Assembly (NCBI GenBank): GCA_003551665.1
Contig: PUNE01000079.1
Location: forward strand, 150,887-214,886
DNA: 64,000 bases
Direction: 5' to 3'
Source: Halobacteroidaceae bacterium
Lineage (GTDB): Bacteria; Bacillota; Halanaerobiia; B1SED10-174
A program made the position numbers and the translations under genes. The stretch's first letter is position 1; each line of letters begins with the position of its first letter. The notes beneath the pieces were generated by a model that was not told the DNA's origin, made no database searches, and was given only the letters and a program-made list of their open reading frames with translations. Shown here one piece after another: positions 16,250 through 24,161 of the stretch.

Positions 16250-17632
16250 TTATCTTTCTTTTTTTATAATCCGCAAACCCATGTGCATTCCTGAAACATT
16301 TCCTTCTCCATCCCGTAAAAACTGGACTATGCTTTTTTCTCCCCTACGAGTTACTATGGCTTTATCAGCAGACGCAGGAATTAGTTCCTGCTTTTTTTCG
16401 TTTAACCTGATAAGGAATTTTCCTTCTTCCCGGGTTACATCAATTTCTGCCCCTTCCTGGGAGGTATATTTTCCAGGCCAGTCTCTGCTTGCCCTGGGAA
16501 TAGAAGGTAATTTCTTATGAGGGATTCTTTCTTCATGCTTGGGAAGTCCCAGAAATAGATTAACCAGAGCATTCCATATCCGGGTAACGGGCATCTCCAC
16601 AAGATTAATTAAAACCGTTGCCACAACATTTTTCTCCGGGATAAATCCCAGGTGGCTGGAGATCCCCTTTAAACTCCCCCCATGCTCAACAATAGTATTT
16701 CCATAATAGTCAGGTTGAACCATGAACCCGTACCCATAATATTTACCATCCGGAAGAGGGAAATATGGAGATCCCATCCGCTGCAAATGATGAGAGGAGA
16801 AAAATGAGTTGCCGTATTTTAACAGATCCGGAACCTTGGTTTTTAAAAAACCTGCTCCCAGCATGGCTGGAGAATGGTTCCAGCAGGGAGCGGGAACGAC
16901 CTCTTCGTCAATCCTTGCGTAAAGCTGGGTTACATCTTGCCATTTTTTTAGCATTTCTGGTTCAAAGGTTATTTTCTCCATTTTTTGGGGCTGGAATATT
17001 TTTTCCTCCATAAATTTTTCCAGGCTCACCCCACTGACCCGTTCTACTATTGTCCCGAGAAGGGAATAGGCATCATTGGAATAGCTGAATTGAGCCCCAG
17101 GATTGCCCAGAGGGTCTGGTTTTTTTCTATTCCAAAAATCCAGAAGGTCTTCATAGGTATCAATGGGGGGTTCTTCTGTCCACTTCTCCCATTTTCCCTC
17201 TTCCTTCAGTTTCTTTGCCGTGGGATCACCTTCAATGCTTCTGACCATTGCATACATCAGGGCTGGAGTGGGTGGAAGCCCGGCAGTATGAGTTAAAAAA
17301 TGGTGAATGGTTATTGCGGGAGTTATCCTATCTCCAGCATTGAATTCAGGCAGGTACTTGACAACAGGATCCCCTGTCGATAGCTTCCCTTCTCTCTCCA
17401 GAATCATAATTGCAAGAGCGGTAAAAGACTTGGTAATTGAGGCAATTCCATAAACAGTATCTGCTGTGGCCCGGGTTCCCTCTTCCCGGTTTGAATAGCC
17501 AAACCCCCTGGAATATTTGATTTCTCCATCCTGGGAGAGACCCAATGATAGTCCAGGAATCTCAAATTCTTCCATGATTTCATGGATAAATTCTTCAAAT
17601 TCGTCTTTCCAGCCAGTTTTAGGTGTTGTCAA
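16250..17632 (-). CDS. Beta-lactamase-family serine hydrolase (class C fold)
   Basis: 460 residues. Ser-Lys dyad SITK in YGIASITKSFTALAI, Tyr-x-Asn in QFSYSNDAYSLLG, and HGG in IVEHGGSLKGISSH, the three motifs of class C-like esterases and D-aminopeptidases. No signal peptide, so cytoplasmic. A C-terminal lipocalin-like region (about 375-460, WPGKYTSQEGAEIDV) is seen in related peptidases. TTG start at 17632 with AGGAGG 9 nt upstream; overlaps the epimerase gene by 14 nt. With the dipeptide epimerase it probably processes cell-wall or D-amino-acid peptides; true beta-lactam resistance is not indicated. Confidence 0.85.
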   Translation of the reverse strand: MTTPKTGWKDEFEEFIHEIMEEFEIPGLSLGLSQDGEIKYSRGFGYSNREEGTRATADTVYGIASITKSFTALAIMILEREGKLSTGDPVVKYLPEFNAGDRITPAITIHHFLTHTAGLPPTPALMYAMVRSIEGDPTAKKLKEEGKWEKWTEEPPIDTYEDLLDFWNRKKPDPLGNPGAQFSYSNDAYSLLGTIVERVSGVSLEKFMEEKIFQPQKMEKITFEPEMLKKWQDVTQLYARIDEEVVPAPCWNHSPAMLGAGFLKTKVPDLLKYGNSFFSSHHLQRMGSPYFPLPDGKYYGYGFMVQPDYYGNTIVEHGGSLKGISSHLGFIPEKNVVATVLINLVEMPVTRIWNALVNLFLGLPKHEERIPHKKLPSIPRASRDWPGKYTSQEGAEIDVTREEGKFLIRLNEKKQELIPASADKAIVTRRGEKSIVQFLRDGEGNVSGMHMGLRIIKKER

Positions 17633-18713
17633 CGAATTTAACCTCCTGTCTTTTTATCTCAAGACCCAATCCTGGTTTTTCTGGAAGGGTACAAACGCCT
17701 CCCTTTACTTCCGCTCCTCCTATCACAGGATCTGACCGCAAAAAACCGGGAGCATCAAGATCAGCCCTGGTAATATTCCCAGAGCTGGCAACAAGGTGTG
17801 CCGCAGCTGTCATAGCCAGCCTGCTTTCAATCATACATCCCACCATGCATTCTATTCCAGCAGTGGCAGCCAGAGAATCGATTTCCCTGGCAGCAATAAT
17901 TCCCCCAGCTTTCATCAGCTTGATATTAATTAAATCGGCGGCCCCAGCCTTAATTACCTTTAGAGCATCTCTGGGCGAAAAAACAGTTTCATCGGCCATT
18001 ATTGGAACATTAACTCGATTACGAATAAAGGTCATGCCCTCAATATTTCCCCGGACAATGGGTTCTTCTACCAGCTCAACATTAAATTTCTCCATTTCCT
18101 GGATGGTAGCAACGGCTTCTTTAACTTCCCATCCCTGGTTGGCATCCAAACGAATTTTTGCTCTCCCTGCAATAGCCCCTGCAACTGCAGCCACCCTTTT
18201 AATATCTTCCTGACTGTCCTTCCCAACTTTAACTTTTAACGCCCTGTATCCTTTTTCCAGCAGAGGTTCAACCTTTGAAGCCATTATATCTGGTTTGTCA
18301 ATGCTAATTGTATAATCACTTTCAAAAGAATTGTCATTTCCTCCCCAAAAAATATAGAGGGGCATACCATAAATCTTCCCCAACAAATCAAAAAGGGCCA
18401 TTTCAACTGCAACCTTGGCTCCAGGATTCCCCTGAATAACCTTTTCCATCAATGCAGAAATTCTGCAAACCATACGGGGGTCCTCCCCCAAAAGAAGAGG
18501 TCGCAGAAATTGCATAACCCCCTGAAGGACACCTTCCTGAAAATCCCCTGTAACCAGAGGCATTGGAGCTGCTTCACCCCAGCCAATATACCCTTCATCC
18601 GTTTCAATTTCCACAATTACATTTTTTGCTTCGGAGATTGTACCCAGCGAAATGGTAAAGGGTTCTTTAAGTTTTAAATTCAGGTAACCCGCCCGGATAT
18701 CTTTTATCTTCAA
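17619..18713 (-). CDS. Dipeptide epimerase (enolase superfamily)
   Basis: 364 residues; muconate-lactonizing subgroup, most like L-Ala-D/L-Glu epimerases that salvage murein peptides. Catalytic lysine motif KVKVGK (K-x-K), metal ligands in RLDANQGW, VEEP and MADETVF, and the second lysine in NIKLMKAGG. N-terminal cap includes EPFTISLGTISEAKNV with the 20s loop. TTG start with GGGGGG 7 nt upstream. Overlaps the serine hydrolase gene by 14 nt, which suggests joint use of the peptide product. Exact dipeptide specificity cannot be read; the family also includes other dipeptide epimerases. Confidence 0.88.
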   Translation of the reverse strand: MKIKDIRAGYLNLKLKEPFTISLGTISEAKNVIVEIETDEGYIGWGEAAPMPLVTGDFQEGVLQGVMQFLRPLLLGEDPRMVCRISALMEKVIQGNPGAKVAVEMALFDLLGKIYGMPLYIFWGGNDNSFESDYTISIDKPDIMASKVEPLLEKGYRALKVKVGKDSQEDIKRVAAVAGAIAGRAKIRLDANQGWEVKEAVATIQEMEKFNVELVEEPIVRGNIEGMTFIRNRVNVPIMADETVFSPRDALKVIKAGAADLINIKLMKAGGIIAAREIDSLAATAGIECMVGCMIESRLAMTAAAHLVASSGNITRADLDAPGFLRSDPVIGGAEVKGGVCTLPEKPGLGLEIKRQEVKFVDNT

Positions 18714-18830
18714 CTATCATCCCCCCTGAAAACATTTAAAAACTCACATCCCCGCGACAAACTTAAATATAGGTAAAAATATTTAACACCCTTAGAAAAA
18801 ATCCTCTTTTTTGCTCCGCCGAAAAAGAGA

Positions 18831-18858
18831 AAACCCCTGTCCGGTAAAACAAGGGTTT
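18831..18858 (-). terminator. Terminator of the Xre-cupin regulator gene
   Basis: Arms AAACCCCTGT and ACAAGGGTTT (one wobble pair) around CCGGTAAA, followed on the minus strand by TCTCTTTTT. It sits 8 nt after the regulator's stop. Confidence 0.6.
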
Positions 18859-18865
18859 GCAGGTG

Positions 18866-19420
18866 TTAAAACGAAGGAGGAGAGATGGCAAAAACAACAC
18901 TTACTGGTTCATTATCAATGTTTTCCCATTTATGAGGTTTCCCCGGAGGAATTCTTATGCTGTCTCCAGCATTTAATTCAAAAGCTCCATCTTCCAGGTA
19001 GATTTTTATTTTCCCGTTAAGTATCAGGGCCGCTTCTTCCCCATCATGGCTCATTAAGTTATCAGCAGTTTCCTCCCCGGGGTTTAATTTTAAAAGAACC
19101 AGCTGTATTTTCCCTCCCATATTGGGTGAAAGTGATTCATAAACAAAACCTTCACTGCTGGGCATCATTAATTTTTTTCTCTGTCCTCCCCTTACCACGA
19201 GGTTTTCAAAATTATCTTCGTCTTCAAAAAAATTCACCAGAGGAATGTCCAGTGCCCCAGCAATAACCCGCAGAGAATTAATAGAAGGATTGGCATTGCC
19301 CCGTTCAATCTGACTTAACATGGACGAGGTCAATTTTGTTTTTTTTGCCAATTCTTTTATGGTAAAACCCTTTTGCCTCCGGTAATACAAAATTTTGGAC
19401 CCAATATCAATTTTTCCCAT
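18866..19420 (-). CDS. Xre-family regulator with cupin domain
   Basis: 184 residues. HTH_3 domain at about residues 8-62 (LYYRRQKGFTIKELAKKTKL, then SSMLSQIERGNANPS), and a cupin_2 sensor domain at about 110-180 (HDGEEAALILNGK, IRIPPGKPHKWEN). This architecture (PuuR/SutR type) controls amino-acid, polyamine or sulfur utilisation genes, with the cupin binding the effector. It lies upstream of, and reads towards, the epimerase/hydrolase pair but is separated from it by a terminator, so local control of that pair is plausible, not shown. The effector is unknown. Confidence 0.9.
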   Translation of the reverse strand: MGKIDIGSKILYYRRQKGFTIKELAKKTKLTSSMLSQIERGNANPSINSLRVIAGALDIPLVNFFEDEDNFENLVVRGGQRKKLMMPSSEGFVYESLSPNMGGKIQLVLLKLNPGEETADNLMSHDGEEAALILNGKIKIYLEDGAFELNAGDSIRIPPGKPHKWENIDNEPVSVVFAISPPSF

Positions 19421-19482
19421 CTCAAACCCCCTTCCCCTAAAAACACAAAACCCCAGAAGAAAAACCTAACCTTCCCCAAAAG

Positions 19483-19686
19483 TCAAATTCTCCGCCTGCG
19501 GCCCCTGATATGCAACCAAATGTAACAGATAATAAAACCCAAAAGTGCAGATAGAAAAAGCATAATTATTTGTGGGACTTCAATTTCCCAGAATAAAAAT
19601 TCTACACTAATTGGCTGAAAATTTTGGATTAAAACTATAAGAAAAATCACTCCTAGAATTATCATCAAAATTCTCTTATAATCCAT
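19483..19686 (-). CDS. LapA-domain small membrane protein
   Basis: 67 residues, two membrane helices (about 5-22 and 40-58) with the central NFQPISVEFLFWEIEVPQII typical of the LapA/DUF1049 domain, and an Arg-rich cytoplasmic end (RGRRRRI). ATG at 19686 with AAGGAGG 8 nt upstream; an upstream open stretch of 31 codons overlaps the ene-reductase gene and has no ribosome site. It follows that gene by 19 nt. In proteobacteria LapA proteins help regulate LPS assembly, but the domain is widespread in bacteria without LPS and a role here is not assignable. Confidence 0.8.
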   Translation of the reverse strand: MDYKRILMIILGVIFLIVLIQNFQPISVEFLFWEIEVPQIIMLFLSALLGFIICYIWLHIRGRRRRI

Positions 19687-19705
19687 TAATTCTCCTCCTT
19701 TTTTA

Positions 19706-20737
19706 TCAAATATCCTCCGGATAGGCCCTCTTGTAGGGTTTGGGAATAATATTATTCTCTCCAAGTTCCGAGGCAGCATTTAGTACCCAATTGGGGTCAC
19801 GCAAAAGAGCACGCCCCAGAGCAACGAGATCCGTTCGCTGGTTACCAATGAGTTCTTCAACCATTCCCGGTTCTGTTAAGAGCCCGCAAGCAATTACCGG
19901 TGCTCCAAGTTCCTCTTTAATTTTCTGGGCATAGGGAACCTGGTAGCCAGGCCAGACTCTGGGTGCCGAGAGACCCGCACCTCCAGTGCTGACATCAAGA
20001 ACGTCTACTCCTGCATCAATAAAAGCCCCTGCTGCCCTCAACATATCTGCGAATGAATATCCACCATCAAAATATTCCACAGCAGAAATCCTTATCATGA
20101 GTACCTTTTCCGAAGGCATAACGCCCTTTACCACCTTTATAACCTCAAGGGGAAACCGGAGGCGGTTTTCCAGGTTTCCTCCATACTTGTCTTGGCGTCG
20201 GTTAGAATGAGGAGAAAGAAACTGGTGAATCAGATATCCGTGAGCCCCATGCAATTCAATAGCATCATACCCTGCTTCGCAGGCTCTTTCGGCTCCCTCC
20301 TTAAAAGCGTTTAAAACACTTTTTATATCTTTATTTTCCATTTCCCCCGGAGTAGAAAAATCTTTGGAAAAAGCAATACCACTGGGAGCTATGGTTCCCT
20401 GTTTTCCAGGTCTGGCTTTTCTGCCCCCATGTCCCAGTTGAATGGCAACCTTACTGCCATTCTCATGGATCAATTCAACCATTTCCTTAAGGCCCTTTAC
20501 CTGCCCATCATCCCAGATACCAAGGTCATTGGGGCTTAACCTGCCCCTTTTTTCAACGGCTGTAGCTTCCTGGATAATCAAACCCACCCTGCCAATGGCC
20601 CTGGCTCCATAGTGTATTCGGTGCCATTGGGTTACCAGACCATCTTCACCAGAACAGTACATACACATAGGAGCCATAACCACCCTATTGGGCAAATCAA
20701 GGCTTTTTAAGGAAAAAGGGGCTAAAAGAAAAGACAA
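19706..20737 (-). CDS. namA: Old-yellow-enzyme ene-reductase (YqjM/NamA type)
   Basis: 343 residues; FMN-dependent NAD(P)H:flavin oxidoreductase that reduces activated C=C bonds. YqjM-type landmarks: MAPMCMYCSGEDGLVTQWH (Cys26 region tunes the flavin), IQLGHGGRKA (substrate-binding His), GYDAIELHGAHGYLIHQFLSPHSNRR, and GRALLRDPNWVLNAA at the phosphate site. TTG start with AAGGAGG 7 nt upstream. A perfect 13-bp inverted repeat stands one base before this ribosome site. The natural substrate is unknown; xenobiotic enones or oxidative-stress products are usual guesses. Confidence 0.9.
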   Translation of the reverse strand: MSFLLAPFSLKSLDLPNRVVMAPMCMYCSGEDGLVTQWHRIHYGARAIGRVGLIIQEATAVEKRGRLSPNDLGIWDDGQVKGLKEMVELIHENGSKVAIQLGHGGRKARPGKQGTIAPSGIAFSKDFSTPGEMENKDIKSVLNAFKEGAERACEAGYDAIELHGAHGYLIHQFLSPHSNRRQDKYGGNLENRLRFPLEVIKVVKGVMPSEKVLMIRISAVEYFDGGYSFADMLRAAGAFIDAGVDVLDVSTGGAGLSAPRVWPGYQVPYAQKIKEELGAPVIACGLLTEPGMVEELIGNQRTDLVALGRALLRDPNWVLNAASELGENNIIPKPYKRAYPEDI

Positions 20738-20750
20738 AATAGTTCCTCCT

Positions 20751-20785
20751 TATAGAAAAACTTCTCCTTACTAAGTTTTTCTATA
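20751..20785. repeat. Perfect 13-bp inverted repeat before namA
   Basis: TATAGAAAAACTT (20751-20763) and its exact complement (20773-20785) around a 9-nt loop, between the CsgG-like gene and namA. On the minus strand it could end the upstream operon or act as an operator/hairpin touching the namA AGGAGG site. There is no good T-tract after it, so an ordinary terminator is not the best fit. Confidence 0.5.
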
Positions 20786-20807
20786 TTTTTCCCAAATTTC
20801 CTCTAAA

Positions 20808-22100
20808 TTAAAACCCAAGTCCAACCGAAAACCTCAAACCAAACCCCGAGGTTCTCACTTCAGGTCCACAGGGTGAATAATAAGGGCTATCAAGTTCTTG
20901 CCACCTGGAAAGAGGGGTTCCCAGTCGCCCGACCCCCTCAAGGGCAATTGTCATCCCGTGTTCCTGTCGAAGATAATATTTAACTCCCCCCAGTATTTCA
21001 CCAAAAAAACCGGGAGAAACCAGCAAATCCCCGCATGCTTCCACCATTCCCACTGTAAAACCTGCCCCTCCACCAAAGGTCAAGTATAGACTACCGGGGA
21101 TCAGGGAAAATTCTCGAATGTGCTCTCCTCCCGTATCAAAAATAAAAGAGCCTCCCCCTCCAGCAAACCCAAAAATAATGCTACTTGAATGGGAAAAGGG
21201 TATTTCGTTACCAAATCTAAATCCCATTAAATTCAACCTTCCGGGGGTACCATCTACTTTAATGGGCATGTTGCTGTAACCAATATTTAACTTGAGGCGG
21301 GATCTTCTTAACGTTTCTTCCAGCAGATGATCTTCTTTTACTGGCTTACGAGAATAAATTACTCTACCCCTGGAGATTTCCTCGCCTACAGAGGTTACTT
21401 CCAGGAGACCTATTTGCTCCAAAATTATTTCTCCCATTACTTCATCTGCTGTTCTTTCCAGGATTTGAAACCGCGACCCTGTTTTAATCCCCAGGTCTCG
21501 CCCCCCGAAAAAATAGACTTTTTCTCCATCTATTTCCTTGATGGTGCTGGTTAACAGAAATTCTTCTTTTATCCCCTCAACAAAACCGGTGGAAAAACAA
21601 TTTCCCAGCGCCTGAAACTGTGATGTTTCCCTGTTAGAATGGGAAGCAGTACCTCGGCCAGAAAAAAGAGAAATTGTTCTCCCCGTCATTGCATCGTAGA
21701 GTCTGACATTGATTTCCGCTTCAGCTTTATATTTTCTCTGGCCTGAATCCCAGTAAACCTCCAGTTTCTCAATCACCCCGGCAAAAAGAAAGTCCAATCC
21801 TGCTCTTTCCCCTATTTTTTTTACTTCATCCACCTCGAGCCGATAGTAATTTCTCAAACGAAGATCCTCTGCAATTCGGTCAATTTCCCTGGATTTTATT
21901 GCATCAAAGCGTCCCATTTCCTGTAATACTTCCAGTAATTCTTCCCGGGCATAGTTAATATACTGGGAATGATAACGTCCTTCAAAATTGAGAACTCCGG
22001 CTTTCTGAGCAAGTGCTCTGTTCTCAGAAAAAAGGGAAAAAACAGCCAGACAAACAATAAAACTCAAAATCATTATATTCCAACAATTTTTTCTTCCCAT
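20808..22100 (-). CDS. CsgG-like secreted protein with possible C-terminal beta-barrel
   Basis: 430 residues. N-terminal signal sequence (MILSFIVCLAVFSLFSENRALAQ). Residues about 33-170 resemble the CsgG/curli-assembly fold: KAGVLNFEG, QEMGRFDAI, REIDRIAEDLRL, GLDFLFAGVIEKLE, INVRLYDAMTGR. The remaining 200 residues are Gly- and aromatic-rich with amphipathic strands and end in GLGF, like outer-membrane barrels whose last residue is Phe. CsgG-like proteins assemble surface complexes; in this organism an outer-envelope role is inferred. GGGGG ribosome site 9 nt before the ATG, 3 nt after the macrodomain gene. Not a curli operon: no other csg gene is near. Confidence 0.6.
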   Translation of the reverse strand: MGRKNCWNIMILSFIVCLAVFSLFSENRALAQKAGVLNFEGRYHSQYINYAREELLEVLQEMGRFDAIKSREIDRIAEDLRLRNYYRLEVDEVKKIGERAGLDFLFAGVIEKLEVYWDSGQRKYKAEAEINVRLYDAMTGRTISLFSGRGTASHSNRETSQFQALGNCFSTGFVEGIKEEFLLTSTIKEIDGEKVYFFGGRDLGIKTGSRFQILERTADEVMGEIILEQIGLLEVTSVGEEISRGRVIYSRKPVKEDHLLEETLRRSRLKLNIGYSNMPIKVDGTPGRLNLMGFRFGNEIPFSHSSSIIFGFAGGGGSFIFDTGGEHIREFSLIPGSLYLTFGGGAGFTVGMVEACGDLLVSPGFFGEILGGVKYYLRQEHGMTIALEGVGRLGTPLSRWQELDSPYYSPCGPEVRTSGFGLRFSVGLGF

Positions 22101-22103
22101 CTT

Positions 22104-22622
22104 TCAATTCCCCCGCTTTTTAGTTTCATTAAATGCCTTCCACATCTGGGCAACTGCTTCCTCTACAGGAAGGCCTCCCACACCTGTTCCCAGACCAGGT
22201 ATCGCAACTTTTTTTATTCTTTTATTTTTTTGGGCAATCTGTAAAATTGCCCGCATAGCTTCCTCCGCATTCTTTGTTCCCTTGATTTTCCCCGGTTCAA
22301 CCATTGTGGGAGCGGAGATAAAATAGGGAATAAGAGGATCTTTGGTAGAAATTAAAATCGCTTTTCCAACTGGCAATTGGCCTCCAAAACATTCTTTTAT
22401 TTTTTCTTTTAGAACCTTTTCCAGGTGAAAACCAAATCTATTACGAACAGCCAGGTCAAGACCACCACCCATATCCCCTCTGGAATTTCCTGGGCTGGCA
22501 ATGGCATCACACGGGAGGCTACAAATATCACCCTCTACAATCTCCAGTTGTTTTTCCTGGCCAAATTTTTTCCGAAACTCCACACCAAGCCTCCAGTCCC
22601 TATAAACCAGGATAACCTTCAT
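22104..22622 (-). CDS. Macrodomain protein
   Basis: 172-residue ADP-ribose-binding macrodomain. Landmarks: IVEGDICSLPCDAIASPGNS (strand and Asn region), GDMGGGLD (catalytic-loop like), and IPGLGTGVGGLPVEEAVAQM, the glycine-rich phosphate loop. Macrodomains remove or read ADP-ribose marks, or hydrolyse ADP-ribose derivatives. The ATG at 22622 is taken since the fold begins at once; a TTG at 22649 overlaps the HD gene and neither start has a good ribosome site, so translation is probably coupled to the HD gene one base upstream. Operon with HD, coiled-coil and RecQ-like genes. Confidence 0.85.
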   Translation of the reverse strand: MKVILVYRDWRLGVEFRKKFGQEKQLEIVEGDICSLPCDAIASPGNSRGDMGGGLDLAVRNRFGFHLEKVLKEKIKECFGGQLPVGKAILISTKDPLIPYFISAPTMVEPGKIKGTKNAEEAMRAILQIAQKNKRIKKVAIPGLGTGVGGLPVEEAVAQMWKAFNETKKRGN

Positions 22623-22623
22623 T

Positions 22624-23811
22624 TTAAAAATCTGCGATAATTTCGCCAAAGTTTATCCCCGCTATTTTTCTCCCGGAATAGCTTTTCTTGATAGCAATGG
22701 TGGCTTCCTGAAACTCAGGACTTACACCACCATTTTCCAGAGCAACCCTGGCCTCAATGAAAGCAGCAAGGCGATCAATTGCCCGAAGCAGTTCACCATC
22801 CCGGGGATTAAAACGGTTCTCATTATATTTCTGGCTAATTTCATCGGCTTTTTTTAACATTTTCTGTTTACCCTTTACAGTTACCAGGTTGCTAAACTCC
22901 TGGTGGGTATACATTCTAATTTCGGGGAGCAGACTTTCGGGCAACAGGGGATAAACATCCCTTTCCATCTGTTCAACTTCGATTTCTTTAATCAGCTCAT
23001 CAAGGCCCTCAATGGACCTTTTTATAGGGGAAATTATGTCCCTGGTTAGAACCTCAGGCAAATCATGAAAAAGACCGGTAAAAAAGTTGTTGTACCGGCG
23101 CCGGGGACAGCCCCCTATCTCGAGGGTTAAAAGATAGGCCAGAATAGCAACAAAAAGAGAGTGGCCCAGAACCGAGGTCCGGGGAATCCGGTGCAGGTGG
23201 GACCAGCGAGCCTGAAACCTTAAATGCCCTCCCAGGTCAATAAAAGACCGAAATGAACTGTTTTTTTCCAGAGCAATCATCCCTGGAAGATCTGAATATT
23301 TTTCCAGCCTTTCCCGGAAATTTTCCCTGATCTCTTCAATTTCATATCCCTGAGGATTTAAATTTTCAATTAAAGCAAATTCCCACCGGGAAGCATAATT
23401 GTGAGCTGCTTCCAAAACCCTCTGAGTTGTGTTGTTTTCTTCTCTGAACAGGTATTTTTTAAACCTATTAAAAAATTCATCTCCCAGGGGGGTCAGGAAG
23501 GTTTCCATTTCTTTAACCACAAATTCATTTAGCCTAAGGTATTTTTCCCGGTCCTCTTTAATTTTATAAAAAACTGGAGGTTTAATATCGGTAATCACCA
23601 GGCGCTGGAAAAGATCAAAAATTCCCCCCTCAATTAAATCCATCCAGCTGAAATCCTCTTCAGCGCTGGAAAAATTCCCCAGAAAATATGCAACTACCAT
23701 TTTGTGAGCCTGTTTATCCAGTTCAATTAATTCCATTGGGCGGAGCTTATCATTCCACCTTTGCATATAAGCTCCATCAAAAATCTTCAAAATCAAACTT
23801 TTCCTCAGCAT
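22624..23811 (-). CDS. HD-domain protein with long N-terminal region
   Basis: 395 residues. The HD core lies in the second half: TSVLGHSLFVAILAYLL (first His), FFTGLFHDLPEVLTRDIISPIK (HD pair and following Asp), then KKADEISQKYNENR with a late Asp. This pattern resembles YfbR-like 5'-deoxynucleotidases/HD hydrolases with an extended N-terminal helical region of about 190 residues of unknown role. ATG at 23811 has only weak AGGAT before it; an alternative ATG at 23766 has GGAG 5 nt upstream. 26 nt after the coiled-coil gene. A nucleotide substrate is likely from the family, but not fixed. Confidence 0.75.
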   Translation of the reverse strand: MLRKSLILKIFDGAYMQRWNDKLRPMELIELDKQAHKMVVAYFLGNFSSAEEDFSWMDLIEGGIFDLFQRLVITDIKPPVFYKIKEDREKYLRLNEFVVKEMETFLTPLGDEFFNRFKKYLFREENNTTQRVLEAAHNYASRWEFALIENLNPQGYEIEEIRENFRERLEKYSDLPGMIALEKNSSFRSFIDLGGHLRFQARWSHLHRIPRTSVLGHSLFVAILAYLLTLEIGGCPRRRYNNFFTGLFHDLPEVLTRDIISPIKRSIEGLDELIKEIEVEQMERDVYPLLPESLLPEIRMYTHQEFSNLVTVKGKQKMLKKADEISQKYNENRFNPRDGELLRAIDRLAAFIEARVALENGGVSPEFQEATIAIKKSYSGRKIAGINFGEIIADF

Positions 23812-23837
23812 ATCCTATCGATCCTTTCCCGGGGTTT

Positions 23838-24161
23838 TTAAAAGGAAAATACCAGGGCCAAAAAAAGAACTATCTGGAGAAATAAAAGCATTTCCCACTT
23901 TTTTTGTAATTTGCTCGTTAATCCTTTCTGCTCTTCTAGTTCTTTTTTAAGAGAGGTTATTTTTATTATTGTTTCTTTATTAATTCCCCCTTTGGAATCT
24001 GATACCTGCACTGAATCCTTACTCAGGGAATTTTTAAACTCTTCTAATTCCCAGATTTTTCTCTCCCAATCCTTAATTTTCTTTTTCAACTCTTCCAATG
24101 TCTCCTGGAATTCATCCTGCAGGGTTTCCAGATCATCCAGTTTTTTCACCTCCCAGAACAT
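23838..24161 (-). CDS. Tail-anchored coiled-coil protein, unknown function
   Basis: 107 residues. Almost wholly helical: two coiled-coil stretches (about 8-50 and 65-88, rich in Leu/Glu/Lys heptads) and a C-terminal membrane helix (about 90-106, MLLFLQIVLFLALVFSF), so it is probably tail-anchored with its coiled coil in the cytoplasm. It overlaps the end of the RecQ-like gene by 29 nt, and the start is uncertain: the ATG at 24161 has GGGG one base before it, while GGGAGG further in has no in-frame ATG. I recognise no family. Could tether the helicase or HD protein to the membrane. Confidence 0.6.
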   Translation of the reverse strand: MFWEVKKLDDLETLQDEFQETLEELKKKIKDWERKIWELEEFKNSLSKDSVQVSDSKGGINKETIIKITSLKKELEEQKGLTSKLQKKWEMLLFLQIVLFLALVFSF

